Positions 51,831 through 62,347 are shown, numbered from the stretch's first letter. The stretch is 64,000 nt of DNA from VRUE01 sp963840565 (GCA_963840565.1 CAWIZH010000002.1:62001-126000); one strand, 5' to 3'. Numbers and translations are program-made. The notes: a model not told the origin generated them from the letters alone.

Positions 51831-52776
51831 ATGAAGGCGCGCTCGCGGCCATCTCCGGCGCTTCGCCTGGCGGTGCGGGCCGGAGCGGCGGGCGTCGTCG
51901 CCGCTGCGGTGGCCGTGCCGCTGCTGCGAAAGCGCCTGCGGGTTCCCGCTCCGGTGACCGTCGCCGCCTGCGCGGCCGGACCGCTCGCGATCGCCGTTCT
52001 CTACCCGCGCACCCGCAAGCGCGACGTCGCCCTCTACGCGATGCAGATGTGGGCCTTCATCATGGTCCACGAGCTTCCCTACGACGATCCAGAGCGCTTG
52101 GAGAGCCGCTTGCGCAGTCGCTACCCGATCGTCGATCGACCGCGTGATCGGCCTCGGTCGCCTGCCCAACGTGCGGCTGCAGCGCGGGATCGCGCGCCTG
52201 CGCCGCGTCGGCACCGTCAACCGCGTCCTCACCTGGACGCACTGGCTCTGGTTCTTCGAGCCCTACCTCGCCCTGGCCTGGATCCTCTGGCGCCATCCCG
52301 AGCGCTTCCCGCGCGCCGCCCGCCAGATGGCCGCGGTCTTCGACTTCGGCTGCATCGCCTACTTCGTGATCCCGACCTCGCCGCCGTGGTGGGCCTCGGA
52401 GCAGGGCCTGACCGGCGAGCAGGTCGAGCGGATCATGATCGGCGTCGGCGAAGAAACCTGGGGCTCGGCCTGGCCGAAGATGTACGAGGCGCTGGGCGGC
52501 AACCCCTGGGCGGCGATGCCCTCGCTGCACTTCGCCACCTCGGCGATGGCGGCGATTCAGCTCTCCGAGGCGGGGCCGGTCGAGGGTGCCGTCGGCTGGG
52601 CCTACTCGCTGACGCTCGGCTTCGCGCTCGTCTACCTCGGCGAGCACTACGTCACCGACCTCGCCGCCGGCGCCGGCCTGGTCGCGGCGGTGCGCCGCGG
52701 CGAGCCCCTGGCCGAGCCGGCCGTCCACGCGGTGACCGACGGCCTGCGGCGCTTGGAGCGCCTCGCCAGCGGGTAG
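51831..52776 (+). CDS. PAP2-superfamily membrane phosphatase/phosphotransferase (frameshifted)
   Basis: About 314 aa, ATG 51831. Hydrophobic helices (VVAAAVAVPLL, VAACAAGPLAIAVLYP, WTHWLWFFEPYLALAWILW, FDFGCIAYFVIPTSPPWW) lead to the PAP2 catalytic motifs AAMPSLHFATSAMAA and YLGEHYVTDLAAG with the nucleophile and acid His. One extra base near 52137 splits the frame. Related to actinobacterial inositol/lipid phosphatases; the exact substrate is unknown. It lies 10 nt before the flippase-like gene, suggesting shared lipid metabolism. Confidence 0.82.
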
Positions 52777-52786
52777 CTTCCCTCAG

Positions 52787-53912
52787 GTGTCTCCTGAGGA
52801 TCCGGCGAACGGCGGCGATGCCGCTGAGCTGCCGATCTTCACGCGACGGCGACTGATCCAGACCGGGGTCGTCGTCTTCGCGCTGTTGGTCGGCATCTAC
52901 TTTCTCTTCCCCAAGCTGGTCGGCCTTGGCAACGCGCTGGGCAAGCTCGACGACGCCAACCCGGTTTGGATCGTCGTCGCGATCGGCTTCAACGTCGTCG
53001 CCTTCGCCACCTACATCGCCCTCTTCAAGGCGGTGGTTGGCGGCGACGCCCTGCGCCTGCGCTGGGTCGAGACCTACGAGATCAACATGGCCGGACTGGC
53101 GGCGACGCTGCTCTTCTCGGCCGGCGGGGCGGGCGGGATCGTGCTCACCTTCTGGGCGCTGCGCAAGGCCGGTATGCGGCGCCACGAAGTGGCGCGGCGG
53201 ATGGTCGCCTTCCTCACCCTGCACTACGCCTTCTATCCGCTGGCGCTGATCCTCTTCGGCGTGCTGCTGCGCACCGGGGTGCTGCACGGCAAGGACTCGG
53301 TCGAGCTGACGATCGTGCCGGCCGGAGTTGCCGGGCGCGCTGCTCGCGCTCGGGCTGCTGTTTGCGCTGGTCCCGCCCGACCTCGGGCCCCGCGTCGCCC
53401 GTTTCGTGCACGGCGACCGCGGCCGGGCGATCGCCAGGAACATCGCCAAGGTGCCGGCGGTCTTCGCCGAGGGCTTCCGCTTCGCGATCAGCCTCTTCGC
53501 CCACCCGCGCCAGGGCGGCCTGGCGGTGCTCGGCGCGGCCGGCTTCTGGGCCGCCAACATCGGCATCCTCTGGGCCTCCTTCCACGCCTTCGGCGTCCAC
53601 GTCCCGCTCGCCGTCGTCGTCCAGGGCTTCTTCCTCGGCATGGTCGCCAACCTGATCCCCTTCGCTCCCGCCGGCGTGGGGGCCGTCGACGCGGGAATGA
53701 TCGGCGCCTTCGTCCTCTTCGGCATCCCCGAGGACACCGTCTTCCCGGCGATCCTGGTCTACCGCCTGATCGCCTTCTGGATGCCGATTCCGTTCGGCGT
53801 CGCCGCCTTCTTCCAGCTCCGCAAGACGGTGCAGCACTGGGAAGACGAGGGCCTGCCGATTCGACCGCGCGAAGAGCTACTATACAAAGTGAAGTATTGG
53901 CAACGCCACTAG
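52787..53912 (+). CDS. Lysylphosphatidylglycerol synthase TM-region/UPF0104-family membrane protein (frameshifted)
   Basis: About 374 aa, GTG 52787. Multi-pass: TGVVVFALLVGIYFLFPKLV, VWIVVAIGFNVVAFATYIAL, NMAGLAATLLFSAGGAGGIV, VAFLTLHYAFYPLALILFGV, then after a break near 53332 ALLALGLLFALV, FWAANIGILWASFHAFG, VVVQGFFLGMVANLIPFAPA and GVGAVDAGMIGAFVLFGIP, the conserved end of the family. Members flip or modify membrane lipids. It has no lysyl-transferase domain. The basic/acidic cytosolic tail ends KYWQRH. Confidence 0.82.
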
Positions 53913-53925
53913 ACTTGAGGCGGAG

Positions 53926-54936
53926 ATGACAGAGACGAAGAAGGTCGAGAACGTGATCATCGTCGGCGGTGGGCCGGCCGGCTACACGGCCGCGCTCTAC
54001 ACCGCGCGCGCCAACCTCGAGCCGCTCGTTTTCGAGGGCTTCCAGTGGGGTGGGCAGCTGCAGAACACGACCGACGTCGAGAACTACCCGGGCTACCCCG
54101 AGGGGATCATGGGGCCGGAGATGATGACCCAGTTCCGCGCCCAGGCCGAGCGCTTCGGAACGCGCTTCGTCACCGATGACGTCGACCGGGTCGAGCTCTC
54201 CGACGGCGGCGTGCAGAAGGTCTACCTCGGCGACGAGGAGCACCTGGCGAAAACCGTGATCCTGGCGATGGGTGCGGAGCCGCGCCGGCTCGGCATTCCC
54301 GGTGAGCTCGAGCTCAGCGGCTGCGGCGTCTCGACCTGCGGCGTCTGCGACGGGGCCTTCTTCAAAGACCAGAAAGTGGTCGTGATCGGCGGTGGCGACT
54401 CGGCGATGGAGGACTCGATCTTCATCTCCAAGTTCGCCAGCGAGCTGACCGTGGTCAACCGCCGCGACGAGTTCCGCGCCTCGAAGATCATGGAGGGACG
54501 CGCCCGCGAACAGGGCAACATCGACTTCAAGACCCCATACGTCCCTGAGGAGTTCGTCGCCAGCGATAAGGGTCGCCTCGACCACGTGCGCCTGCGCAAC
54601 GCCGAGACCGGCGAGACCGAGGACTTCGCCGCCGATGGCGCCTTCATCGCGATCGGCCACATCCCCCGCTCGGAGGTGGTCGTGGGCCAGGTCGGCACCG
54701 ACGAGGACGGCTACATCGAGACCGAGCCGGGCTCGACCCGCACCAATCTGGCCGGAGTCTTCGCCGTCGGCGACGTCGTCGACCACACCTACCGCCAGGC
54801 GGTCACCGCGGCCGGCAGCGGCTGCAAGGGCGCCCTCGACGCCGAGTGGTACCTGCGCGACACGCCACCCTCGCCCGAGGCCCACTGGCTGCCAGGCGGC
54901 GAGCCGGTAGAGGTCGCCCCGACGCCGGGGACCTAG
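53926..54936 (+). CDS. trxB: Thioredoxin-disulfide reductase
   Basis: 336 aa, intact. FAD site VIIVGGGPAGYTAALYTARA, redox pair CGVC in GCGVSTCGVCDGAFF, NADPH site VVVIGGGDSAMEDSIF with VVNRRDEFRASKIM, and C-terminal FAD motif GVFAVGDVVDHTYRQAVTAA. The dithiol sequence CGVC differs from the common CATC. It reduces thioredoxin with NADPH in the cytosol. No trxA follows here; a toxin-antitoxin pair is convergent and immediately adjacent. Confidence 0.94.
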   Translation: MTETKKVENVIIVGGGPAGYTAALYTARANLEPLVFEGFQWGGQLQNTTDVENYPGYPEGIMGPEMMTQFRAQAERFGTRFVTDDVDRVELSDGGVQKVYLGDEEHLAKTVILAMGAEPRRLGIPGELELSGCGVSTCGVCDGAFFKDQKVVVIGGGDSAMEDSIFISKFASELTVVNRRDEFRASKIMEGRAREQGNIDFKTPYVPEEFVASDKGRLDHVRLRNAETGETEDFAADGAFIAIGHIPRSEVVVGQVGTDEDGYIETEPGSTRTNLAGVFAVGDVVDHTYRQAVTAAGSGCKGALDAEWYLRDTPPSPEAHWLPGGEPVEVAPTPGT

Positions 54937-54937
54937 C

Positions 54938-55348
54938 TCAAACGCCGAGCGTCTTAAGGGGCGCGTGGGCTGCGGCGATCTTTTCGAAGTCGCCATCCTG
55001 GGATACCACGGGGAGGCCGTGCTCTACGGCGGTAGCCGCGATTAGAGCGTCGGTCAGCTTGATCGTCCGATGAATCCCGGCCGCCTGACAATCCGCGACA
55101 AGCCGTGCCCACGAACTCATCACCGCCTCGCTGATCGGTATCGGGTCGGCTGAGCGGGCGAGGGAGAGGGTATCGGCTCGCCGTGCACGGGTGGCGTCAT
55201 CGGTTGCTTTTAGGACGCCGAGTTGCAGCTCGCCAATCGTGACTACGGACACGGCAACGCGCTTCGGCAGTTCGCCAAGCGGCCGGCCGGTCTCTCGGGC
55301 GATGAAGACCGAGGTGTCAAGCAGGCCGGCGGTTGGTACCTCGGTCAA
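54938..55348 (-). CDS. PIN-domain toxin, VapC-like
   Basis: 136 aa. PIN ribonuclease fold with the acidic residues in GLLDTSVFIARE (first Asp), TIGELQLGVL (Glu), TDALIAATAVEHG (Asp) and QDGDFEKIA (last Asp). Such toxins cleave tRNA or rRNA. It overlaps the antitoxin stop by 4 nt and lies downstream of it, the usual toxin-antitoxin order. Confidence 0.88.
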   Translation of the reverse strand: MTEVPTAGLLDTSVFIARETGRPLGELPKRVAVSVVTIGELQLGVLKATDDATRARRADTLSLARSADPIPISEAVMSSWARLVADCQAAGIHRTIKLTDALIAATAVEHGLPVVSQDGDFEKIAAAHAPLKTLGV

Positions 55349-55587
55349 AGCTCGTCGAGAGTTTGGCCGGCTAGTTCGTCGAGCTCTCGTGAGAGGGCGG
55401 GATCGGCGGCACGCTCTCGAAGCTGCTCGCGAAGCTGGGCACCGCCGAGCCAGCGGGTGCGTTGTCCGTGCGGAACGATGTCGGCCAGTGGGTCGCCGTT
55501 GACGGTCAGGACGACTCGCTCGCCGGCCTTCACCGCGTCGATGACGCTGGCGGTGCGGTTGCGAAGGTCTCGGACCCCTATCTCCAT
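55345..55587 (-). CDS. Phd/VapB-type antitoxin
   Basis: 80 aa, ATG 55587. N-terminal Phd/YefM-like DNA-binding fold: MEIGVRDLRNRTASVIDAVK, AGERVVLTVNGDPLADIVP. The C-terminal half (LREQLRERAADPALSRELDE) is the flexible toxin-binding tail. It probably represses its own promoter and neutralises the PIN toxin that follows. Confidence 0.87.
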   Translation of the reverse strand: MEIGVRDLRNRTASVIDAVKAGERVVLTVNGDPLADIVPHGQRTRWLGGAQLREQLRERAADPALSRELDELAGQTLDEL

Positions 55588-55624
55588 GTGCTACAGCGTA
55601 GCATCATGCTGATGCGAGTCTTGA

Positions 55625-56107
55625 CTAGCCGACGAGCTTTTGGACCACGAAGGTGCGGGAGCCTTTTGGGGTCTCTATCTCGATCGGCTTGCCGACTTTG
55701 GCGTTTAGCAGGGCGCGGCCGATCGGGGACTCGGCGGAGAGGCGGCCCTCGCTCAGGTTGGCTTCGGTTGAGCCGACCAGGGTCCAGCTGTTGACTTCGC
55801 CTTTGCCTTCGTCGAGCACCTCGGCGGTGCGGCCGAAGGCGAAGGTGTCGGCTTTCTCGTCGATCTCGACCACGACGGCGGTGCGCAGGCGCTCTCGCAG
55901 GCGCTTGATCTTGGTCTCGAGATGGGCCTGGTCTTCCTTGGCGATGTGGTACTCGGCGTTCTCCTTGAGGTCACCTTCCTCGCGGGCGACTTTGATCCGC
56001 GCCGCCATCTTGGTGCGGGCAGGGCCTTCGAGATCCTCGATTTCCTCGCGCAGGGCCTCGATGCCCTCCTCGGTGATCGGCTCGCCGCCCGGTGTCGCCT
56101 CAGTCAT
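55625..56107 (-). CDS. greA: Transcription elongation factor GreA
   Basis: 160 aa. N-terminal coiled coil with the tip acids (AREEGDLKENAEYHIAKEDQ, LETKIKRLRERL) and C-terminal FKBP-like domain (VGSTEANLSEGRLSAESPIG, ALLNAKVGKPIEIETPKGSR). It stimulates RNA cleavage in backtracked polymerase. Complete and intact. Confidence 0.95.
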   Translation of the reverse strand: MTEATPGGEPITEEGIEALREEIEDLEGPARTKMAARIKVAREEGDLKENAEYHIAKEDQAHLETKIKRLRERLRTAVVVEIDEKADTFAFGRTAEVLDEGKGEVNSWTLVGSTEANLSEGRLSAESPIGRALLNAKVGKPIEIETPKGSRTFVVQKLVG

Positions 56108-56170
56108 TGCCCCAGCCTTTCAGATGTCGGCCGCCCGCAGGCGTTGGAGCGATGATCCGATCTCGCTATC

Positions 56171-56452
56171 GTGGGGCTCACGGCCTCCTGTTCGCACATC
56201 CGCTCGATCGAGATCTTCGACCCGCCGGTTGAGATCGCCGGCTGCGAGGAGTGCCTGAAGCTGGGGATGCAGTGGGTCCACCTGCGGATGTGTCAGGCCT
56301 GCGGGCACATCGGCTGCTGTGACAATTCAGAAGGCAAGCACGCCACGGCGCACAACGCCGAGACCGGTCACCCGGTGATCCGCTCGGTTGAGCCGGGCGA
56401 GGATTGGAGCTGGTGCTACGAGGACCAGTTGATGTTCCGCGTCGCCCGCTGA
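56171..56452 (+). CDS. UBP-type zinc finger protein
   Basis: 93 aa, GTG 56171. Zinc-ligand pattern of the UBP (ubiquitin carboxyl-terminal hydrolase-like) finger: CSHIRSIE, GCEECLKLG, RMCQACGHIGCCDNSEGKHA, HNAETGHPVIRSVEPGEDW. In eukaryotes the fold binds the ubiquitin C-terminus; bacterial stand-alone versions are common in actinobacteria with unknown role. It is divergent from greA. Intact. Confidence 0.85.
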   Translation: MGLTASCSHIRSIEIFDPPVEIAGCEECLKLGMQWVHLRMCQACGHIGCCDNSEGKHATAHNAETGHPVIRSVEPGEDWSWCYEDQLMFRVAR

Positions 56453-56484
56453 GGGTCCAGACTGCCCGGCGTGATTCGCCGGCG

Positions 56485-58302
56485 CTAATCCGGGGTGACA
56501 ATGGCGAAGCCGGGATCCGGCTCGTCGAGCAGGCCGAGCAGCTCGCCCAGCTTGGCGCCGTCGCCCTCGACGCGGAGGCGGCCGCTTTCTGCCAGCTCGC
56601 CGATCTCGGCTGCTTTCAACAGGAGCTGGTTGAGCGCCTCGCGCTCGACGATGAGGCCGGCATCGGCAGCGGGCTCGTGGCCTCCGGGGCGATGGCGGAG
56701 GACGCCGTTGCGGACCGTGATCGCGTGCTGCTCGTCGGGGCCGGTGACGGTCCAGTCGATCCGCAGGTGCTGCTCCGCCGCCCGCGGGCCGTTGAGGCGG
56801 ATCGCCATCGCGTCGAGCAGCTGGCTGACCGTGAGGCGGGCGAGGACGTCGGGCGGGGCGGTCGCGGTCGGCGTGCCGGCGATGCCCTCGCGCAGCTCCT
56901 TCGCCCCCATCAGGAAGAAGTTGCGCCAGCTCGCGTTCTCGGCACCGTAGCCGAGCTGCTCGAGCGCTTCGGCCTGCAGCTCGCGGGCCTCGCGGTTCTC
57001 CGGCTCGGCGAAGACGACCCGGTTGACGACCTCGGCGACCCAGCGGTAATCGCCCTCCTCGAAGCTCGCGCGTGCCTTCTCCAGCACCGCCTCGGCGCCG
57101 CCCATGAACTCGACGTAGCGGCGCGCCTGCTCTACCGGTGGGTGCTCCCAGAGGTGGGCCGGGTTGCCGTCGAACCAGCCCATGTAGCGCTGGTAGATCG
57201 CCTTTGTGTTGTGGCTGATCGAGCCGTAGTACTCACGGCAGTGCCACTCCTCGGCGAGGCTCGGGGGCAGCTCGATCAGCTCGGCTATCTCCGGCCCGGT
57301 GTGGCCCTGGTTGAGCAGGCGCAGGGTCTGGTCGTGCAGGTAGGTGTAGAGGTCGCGCTGCTTTTCGAGGTAGTCGACGATCTCCTCACCACCCCAGCAG
57401 GGCCAGTGGTGGCCGGCGAAGAGGACGTCGGAGCGCTCCGCGAAGAGCTCAATCGCCTGATCGAGGTAATGCGCCCAGACCCGCGGGTCGCGGACCAGGG
57501 CGCCGCGCGGGGTGAGGATGTTGTGCATCGAGCGGGCGGCGTTGTCGGCGATACAGAGCACGCGCGCATCGGGGAAGTGGATGTTCATCTCCGCTGGTGC
57601 CTCGGTCCCCGGGGTCAGCTGGAAGCTCATCCGCACGCCGTCGACGACCTCCTCCTGGCCGGTCTCGACGACGTCGAGGTTGGGCGGGATCAGCGTGATC
57701 GTGCCCAGCGAGGTGGTCTGGCCGAGGCCAGAGCCGATCTGCCCTTCGGGACCGCGCCCGAGCAGCGCCCCGTACATGTAGCCAGCCCGCCGGCCCATCG
57801 CCGTGCCGGCGAAGACGTTCTCGCTGACCGCGTGGTGGAGAAAACCGGCAGGGGCGAGGATCGGGATGCGGCGGGCCTCGATCTCCGCTTCGGAGACGAT
57901 GCCCTTGGCGCCGCCGAAGTGATCGACGTGGCTGTGGGTGTAGATCAGGCCGCTGACCGGGCGGTCGCCGCGGTGCTCGCGATAGAGGGCCAGCGCTGCC
58001 GCTGCCGTCTCGGCGGAGACGAGCGGGTCGATCACGACGATGCCCTCGCGGCCCTCGACCACGTGCATGTTGGAGAGGTCGAATCCGCGCAGCTGAAAGA
58101 ACCCTGGCGCGAGCTCGAAGAGGCCGGCGATGCGGCAGAGCTGGGACTGGCGCCAGAGGCTCGGGTTGGCCGTGGGAGGCGGATCGCCGTCGAGGAAGTC
58201 GTAGGACTCCAGCTCCCAGACAACCCGGCCGTTCTCGTCCTCGACTCGGGGTGGATCGAAGGGGGCGACGAGCCCGCGGCGCGCGTCCTCGAAGTCGCCC
58301 AT
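56485..58302 (-). CDS. Alkyl sulfatase-like metallo-beta-lactamase-fold hydrolase
   Basis: 605 aa from ATG 58302. The N-terminus MGDFEDARRGLVAP with ENGRVVWELESYDFLDGD and PSLWRQSQL is the alkyl (SdsA1/BDS1-like) sulfatase start. The MBL zinc motif is YTHSHVDHFGGAKGI, with further ligands in AEMNIHFPDA and FAGHHWPCWGG. A dimerisation helix region follows, and the C-terminal SCP2-like domain (VSQLLDAMAIRLNGPRAAEQ to PDPGFAIVTPD) holds the hydrophobic chain. No signal peptide. The preceding HAD frame runs into this one without a stop; a lost stop or frameshift is more likely than a true fusion. It probably cleaves alkyl sulfates, feeding the operon's beta-oxidation enzymes. Confidence 0.85.
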   Translation of the reverse strand: MGDFEDARRGLVAPFDPPRVEDENGRVVWELESYDFLDGDPPPTANPSLWRQSQLCRIAGLFELAPGFFQLRGFDLSNMHVVEGREGIVVIDPLVSAETAAAALALYREHRGDRPVSGLIYTHSHVDHFGGAKGIVSEAEIEARRIPILAPAGFLHHAVSENVFAGTAMGRRAGYMYGALLGRGPEGQIGSGLGQTTSLGTITLIPPNLDVVETGQEEVVDGVRMSFQLTPGTEAPAEMNIHFPDARVLCIADNAARSMHNILTPRGALVRDPRVWAHYLDQAIELFAERSDVLFAGHHWPCWGGEEIVDYLEKQRDLYTYLHDQTLRLLNQGHTGPEIAELIELPPSLAEEWHCREYYGSISHNTKAIYQRYMGWFDGNPAHLWEHPPVEQARRYVEFMGGAEAVLEKARASFEEGDYRWVAEVVNRVVFAEPENREARELQAEALEQLGYGAENASWRNFFLMGAKELREGIAGTPTATAPPDVLARLTVSQLLDAMAIRLNGPRAAEQHLRIDWTVTGPDEQHAITVRNGVLRHRPGGHEPAADAGLIVEREALNQLLLKAAEIGELAESGRLRVEGDGAKLGELLGLLDEPDPGFAIVTPD

Positions 58303-60270
58303 GGCTAGGCGGCCGGCCGCGGTCAGCAGCCGCGGCGCGGGCCGGTAGGCCTCGCCGTGCTCTTGGCGCAGCTCTTCGAGCAGGGCCACGGCGCGCTCGG
58401 CGCCGATCAGCTCGGTCAGCTCCAGCGGCCCGCGCGGCCAGTTGAAGCCGAGCCGCATCGCCGTGTCCATGTCGGCGCGGGAGCCGATCTCCTCTTCGAG
58501 CGCGAAGGCCGCCTCGTTGGCGATCTGGGCAAGCAGGCGGGGGAGGATGGCCGGTGCGGCGGGGTCGATCTTCGCCAGCTCCTCGGGGTCGAGCGTCGGC
58601 GCCTCGATGCCGAGGTCGGGATCGAGCGTCGCGGCGGTGCGCCGTCGCTGTACTCGTAGAAGCCGTGCCCGCTCTTGCGCCCGAGCCGCCCCTCGCGCGA
58701 CCAGTCCCTCCTGGATCGGGCTCGGCCGCCAGCGCTCCGGCTCGCCGCCCTGGGCGTAGAAGGAGCGGGCGACGCTGAGGTTGACGTCGAGGCCGATCAG
58801 GTCGATCAGCTCGAAGGGACCCATGCGGAAGCCGCCGCCGATGCGGCAGACGCGGTCGATCGTCTCTGCGTCGGCGACGCCATCGGCGAGCATCCGCAGC
58901 GACTCCAGGGTGAAGGGCCGGGCAAGGCGGTTGGCGATGAAGCCGGGGCTGTCCTTGGCGCGGATCGGCGTGCGGCCCATGCGTCTGCCGACCTCGGTCG
59001 TCGCGTTCAGCGCCTCGGCCGCTGCCTCGTCGGTGGCGACCACCTCGACCAGCTTCATCAGCGCCGGCGGGTTGAAGAAGTGCATGCCGACGACGCGCTC
59101 GCGGTGCGGCACCGGGGCGGCGATCGCGGTGATCGGCAGCGAGGAGGTGTTGCTGGCGAGGATCGTCTTCGGGCCGCAGGCCTCGGCCAGCTGCCGCGAA
59201 CAGCCGGCGCTTCAGGTCGAGATCCTCCGGTGCGGCCTCGACCACCAGGTCGCATTCGGCGAGGTCGGCGAGGCTGTGGGCGCCGCCGGCGCGGCTGCTC
59301 GCCGCATCGGCTTCGGCCTCGCTCCACCGTCCCTTGGCGACCCCCTTGGTCGAGGGCCCGTTCAGCTTCTCCAGGCCCGACTCGAGGGCGGCGGGGATCG
59401 GGTCGTAGAGCCGGGTCTCGTATCCGCCCAGCGCCGCGATCTGGGCGATCCCGGCGCCCATCGTGCCGGCGCCGACGACCCCGATGTGCTCGACCTTCAA
59501 CTGGCCCTCGAATTTCGGCTCGCGCTTCTCGAGGAAGGCGGTCATGCCCTCGACCCGGTCCTCGGTCGCCATCGCCAGCTCGTAGAGGCGCCGCTCGTTC
59601 TCGAGCCCGGGGGAGAGGGCGGTCTCCTCGGCGACGAGCACGGCCTGCTTGGCGAGCCGGGCGGCGATCGGCGGGCGCTCGGCGACGGTCGCGGCGAGCG
59701 CCATCGCCTCCTCCAGCCAGCCGCCGCCCTCGACGACCTTGTTGACCAGGCCCAGCTCCAGCGCGGTCGCGGCGTCGAAGCGCTCGCCGGTGAGCACGAG
59801 CTCCATCGTTCGCTGCTTGCCGAGCACCCGCGCCAGGCGCTGGGTGCCACCGCCGCCGGGGATGATTCCGAGGTTGATCTCCGGCTGGCCGAACTGGGCG
59901 CCCTCGGCGGCGACGATCATGTCGCAGGCGAGCGCCAGCTCGCAGCCGCCGCCCAGCGCGTAGCCGGAGACGGCGGCGATCATCGGCGTCTTGATCGCGG
60001 CGAGGCGGCGCCAGAAGGAGGCGGCCGGGTGGCGCAGCGCCTCGGCGAAGCTGCGCTCCGCCATCGCCTTGATGTCGGCGCCGGCGGCGAAGACCTTCTC
60101 GGAGCCGGCGATGACGATGCAGCGCACCTCGGGGTCGGGGTCGAGCCGCTCCAGCTCGCTCGGCCAGCTGCCTCCATCAGCTCCGGCGAGAGGGCGTTGC
60201 GCGCCTCGGGCCGGTTGAGCCGCAGCAGGGCGACGTAGCCGTCGCGGGAGCTCTCGACCAGCTCGGCCAA
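58303..60270 (-). CDS. Enoyl-CoA hydratase/3-hydroxyacyl-CoA dehydrogenase, fused, frameshifted
   Basis: About 655 aa. TTG 60270 opens LVESSRDGYVALLRLNRPEA. After a break near 60165 the crotonase domain has VFAAGADIKAMAERSF, GYALGGGCELALACDMIVAA and FGQPEINLGIIPGGGGTQRL. With no stop (FEGQ then LKVEH) it runs into the NAD-binding IGVVGAGTMGAGIAQIAALG, then after a break near 59205 the 3HCDH signature (MHFFNPPALMKLVEVV, RIGGGFRMGPFELIDLIGLD). Near 58680 the frame moves again before a second C-terminal 3HCDH domain (MRLGFNWPRGPLELTELIGA). The order hydratase-dehydrogenase is that of FadB/FadJ; an ancestral pair of separate genes joined by a lost stop cannot be excluded. Confidence 0.82.
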
Positions 60271-60273
60271 GGG

Positions 60274-61444
60274 CTACTCGGCCACCATCGGCGTCATCGC
60301 GTTGATCCCGGTCGCGGCGCGGCCGATGATCATCTTCTGGATCTGCGAGGTGCCCTCGTAGAGGGTGGTGACGCGGGCGTCGCGCAGGTAGCGCTCGACC
60401 GGGTAGTCGTCGACGTAGCCGGCGCCGCCGTGGACCTGGATCGCCAGGTTGGCGCATTCGACTGCCGACTCGGTCGCGTAGAGCTTCGCGACCGACGTCT
60501 CGGTCGTGTTCGGCTTGCCTTCGTCCTTGAGCACGCCGGCGCGGTAGACCAGCATCCGGCTGGCGTCGCGCTTGAGGATCATGTCGGCGATCATCTCCTG
60601 GACCAGCTGGAAGCGGGCGAGGGGGACGCCGAACTGCTTGCGCTCCTTGGCGTAGGCGACCGAGGCTTCGACGCAGCCTTCGCAGATGCCGACGCAGCCG
60701 GCGGCGACGCTGTAGCGGCCGTTGTCGAGGGCGCTCATCGCGACCTTGAAGCCGTCGCCGATCTCACCGAGCATCGCGTCCTCGCCGACCTCGACCGAGT
60801 CGAGCGAGATCTCGCCGGTGTCGGAGGAGCGCAGGCCGAGCTTGCCGTGGATCTCCTGCGTGGTGAAGCCCTCGCTGTCGCAGGGGACGAGGAAGCAGGC
60901 GAGGCCCTTGTGCTTCTTCTCGGGGTCGGTCTGGGCGAAGATCAGCGCCACCTCGGAGAAGTTGGCGAGCGAGATCCACATCTTCTGGCCGCTGATCGAC
61001 CAGCCCGAGTCGGTCTTGGTCGCGCGGGTGCGCAGGTTGGCGGCGTCGGAGCCGGTGTCGGGCTCGGTCAGGCCGAAGCAGCCGAGCGCCTCGCCCGAGC
61101 AGAGGCGGGGCAGCCACTTCTGCTTCTGCTCCTCGCGTGCCCCACTTCTCGATCGAGCCGGCGACCAGCGAGGTCTGCACGGAGACGACGGTGCGGGCGG
61201 AGGAGTCGGCGCGGCCGACCTGCTCGACGATCAGGCCGTAGCCGAGGTAGTCGAGCCCGCGGCCGCCGTAGGTCTCGGAGACGGGGGCGCCGAGGTAGCC
61301 GACCTCGCCCAGCTTGCTGGCCAGCTCGCGGTCGAAGCGGGCGGCGCGGTCGTTCTCTTTGACCCGTGGCGTGATCACGCCGTCGGCGAATTCCCGCGCC
61401 GTTTCGGAGATCAGCCGCTGCTCGTCGCTCAACTGGAAGTCCAT
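60274..61444 (-). CDS. Acyl-CoA dehydrogenase (frameshifted)
   Basis: About 389 aa, ATG 61444 (MDFQLSDEQRLISETAREFA). The FAD-binding middle domain has CFGLTEPDTGSDAANLRTRA and WISLANFSEVALIFAQ. The C-terminal helical domain has RKQFGVPLARFQLVQEMIAD, YATESAVECANLAIQVHGG and the catalytic base in RVTTLYEGTSQIQKMIIGR. One extra base near 61137 breaks the frame after IEKWG. It catalyses the first step of beta-oxidation with electrons to ETF. Its stop is 3 nt before the ECH-HAD start. Confidence 0.9.
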
Positions 61445-61477
61445 CTCACCCCTTGCTTTCTCAGGTTCGGTTTGTCG

Positions 61478-62276
61478 TCACTGAAGCTCTTTACCCAGGG
61501 TCGCCGCGAAGGCCTCCTGGGCCTCGACGGTGCGGGGGCCGGGGGCCTCGGGGAGGTCGGTGCCGTCGATCGCCGCGACCGCCTGGATCTCGCGCGTGGT
61601 CGAGGCGAGGAAGGCCTCTTTGGCGGCGCGCAGGTCGGCGACGGGCCAGGCGCCCTCTTCGACCTCGAGCGCCTTGACCAGCCGGTCGCGGGTGATCGAC
61701 TCGAGCACGCCGTTGTCGAGCGCGGGCGTGCGCAGGCGCGCCCTGCGGGGAGACCCAGAAGATCGAGGAGGTGGGCGGCTCGAGCACGATGCCGTCGGGC
61801 TGGACCAGGACCGCCTCGTCGGCGCCCTGCGCCTTTCGCGAGCCGGGTCGCCTGCATGTTGGCGGCGTAGGAGAGCGACTTGACCCCGTTGAGGATCACG
61901 CGTCGGGCAGTAGGTGACGGTGGCGAGGCGGATCGTGTCGGCGTGGGCGCGGGATCGGCTCGGTCATCGCCAGGCGGCGACCGCCGCGGGTGACGATCAG
62001 CCGCAGCTGGCCGTCGGCATCGCCGAGCTCGGCGAGCAGCGCCTCGATCTCCTGCTCCAGCGCCGGCCGGTCGAACTCGAGCTCGATCGCGGCGGCGGAG
62101 CGCTCGAGCCGGTCGAGGTGGTCGACCAGCGCAAACGGCGTTCCGTCGTAGAGCCGGATCACCTCGAAGGCGCCGTCGCCGCGGTAGAGCCCGTCGTCCT
62201 TCAGCGGCACCATCGCCTCAGCGGTCGGCGTGATCGTCCCGTCGACACTGGCCAGCTCTCTCAACTCAGTAGCCAT
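61478..62276 (-). CDS. Class IV PLP aminotransferase (BCAT/ADC-lyase-like), several frame breaks
   Basis: About 265 aa in pieces. ATG 62276 opens MATELRELASVDGTITPTAE, then GLYRGDGAFEVIRLYDGTPF and FALVDHLDRLERSAAAIELE, the class IV signature. Later pieces give the PLP lysine region GVKSLSYAANMQATRLAK, then EPPTSSIFWVS and VLESITRDRLVKALEVEEGA ending GKELQ. Breaks lie near 61945, 61900, 61840 and 61740. Branched-chain aminotransferase and aminodeoxychorismate l-yase cannot be told apart here. It is co-directional with the beta-oxidation genes. Confidence 0.78.
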
Positions 62277-62304
62277 CGGCGGCGAGGCTACTAGCCCATC
62301 CGTT

Positions 62305-62347
62305 CCGGTGCGCTTTATCCCCGCTATAGGGGCATAAGGCGCACCGG
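62305..62347. repeat. Palindromic repeat family A, copy 2 (intergenic)
   Basis: CCGGTGCGCTTTATCCCC, loop GCTATA, GGGGCATAAGG then CGCACCGG: a hairpin of about 18 bp, nearly the same as the copy inside tldE at 3459. It lies between the aminotransferase start and the thiolase stop. The surrounding bases TT and AA are also shared. Confidence 0.8.
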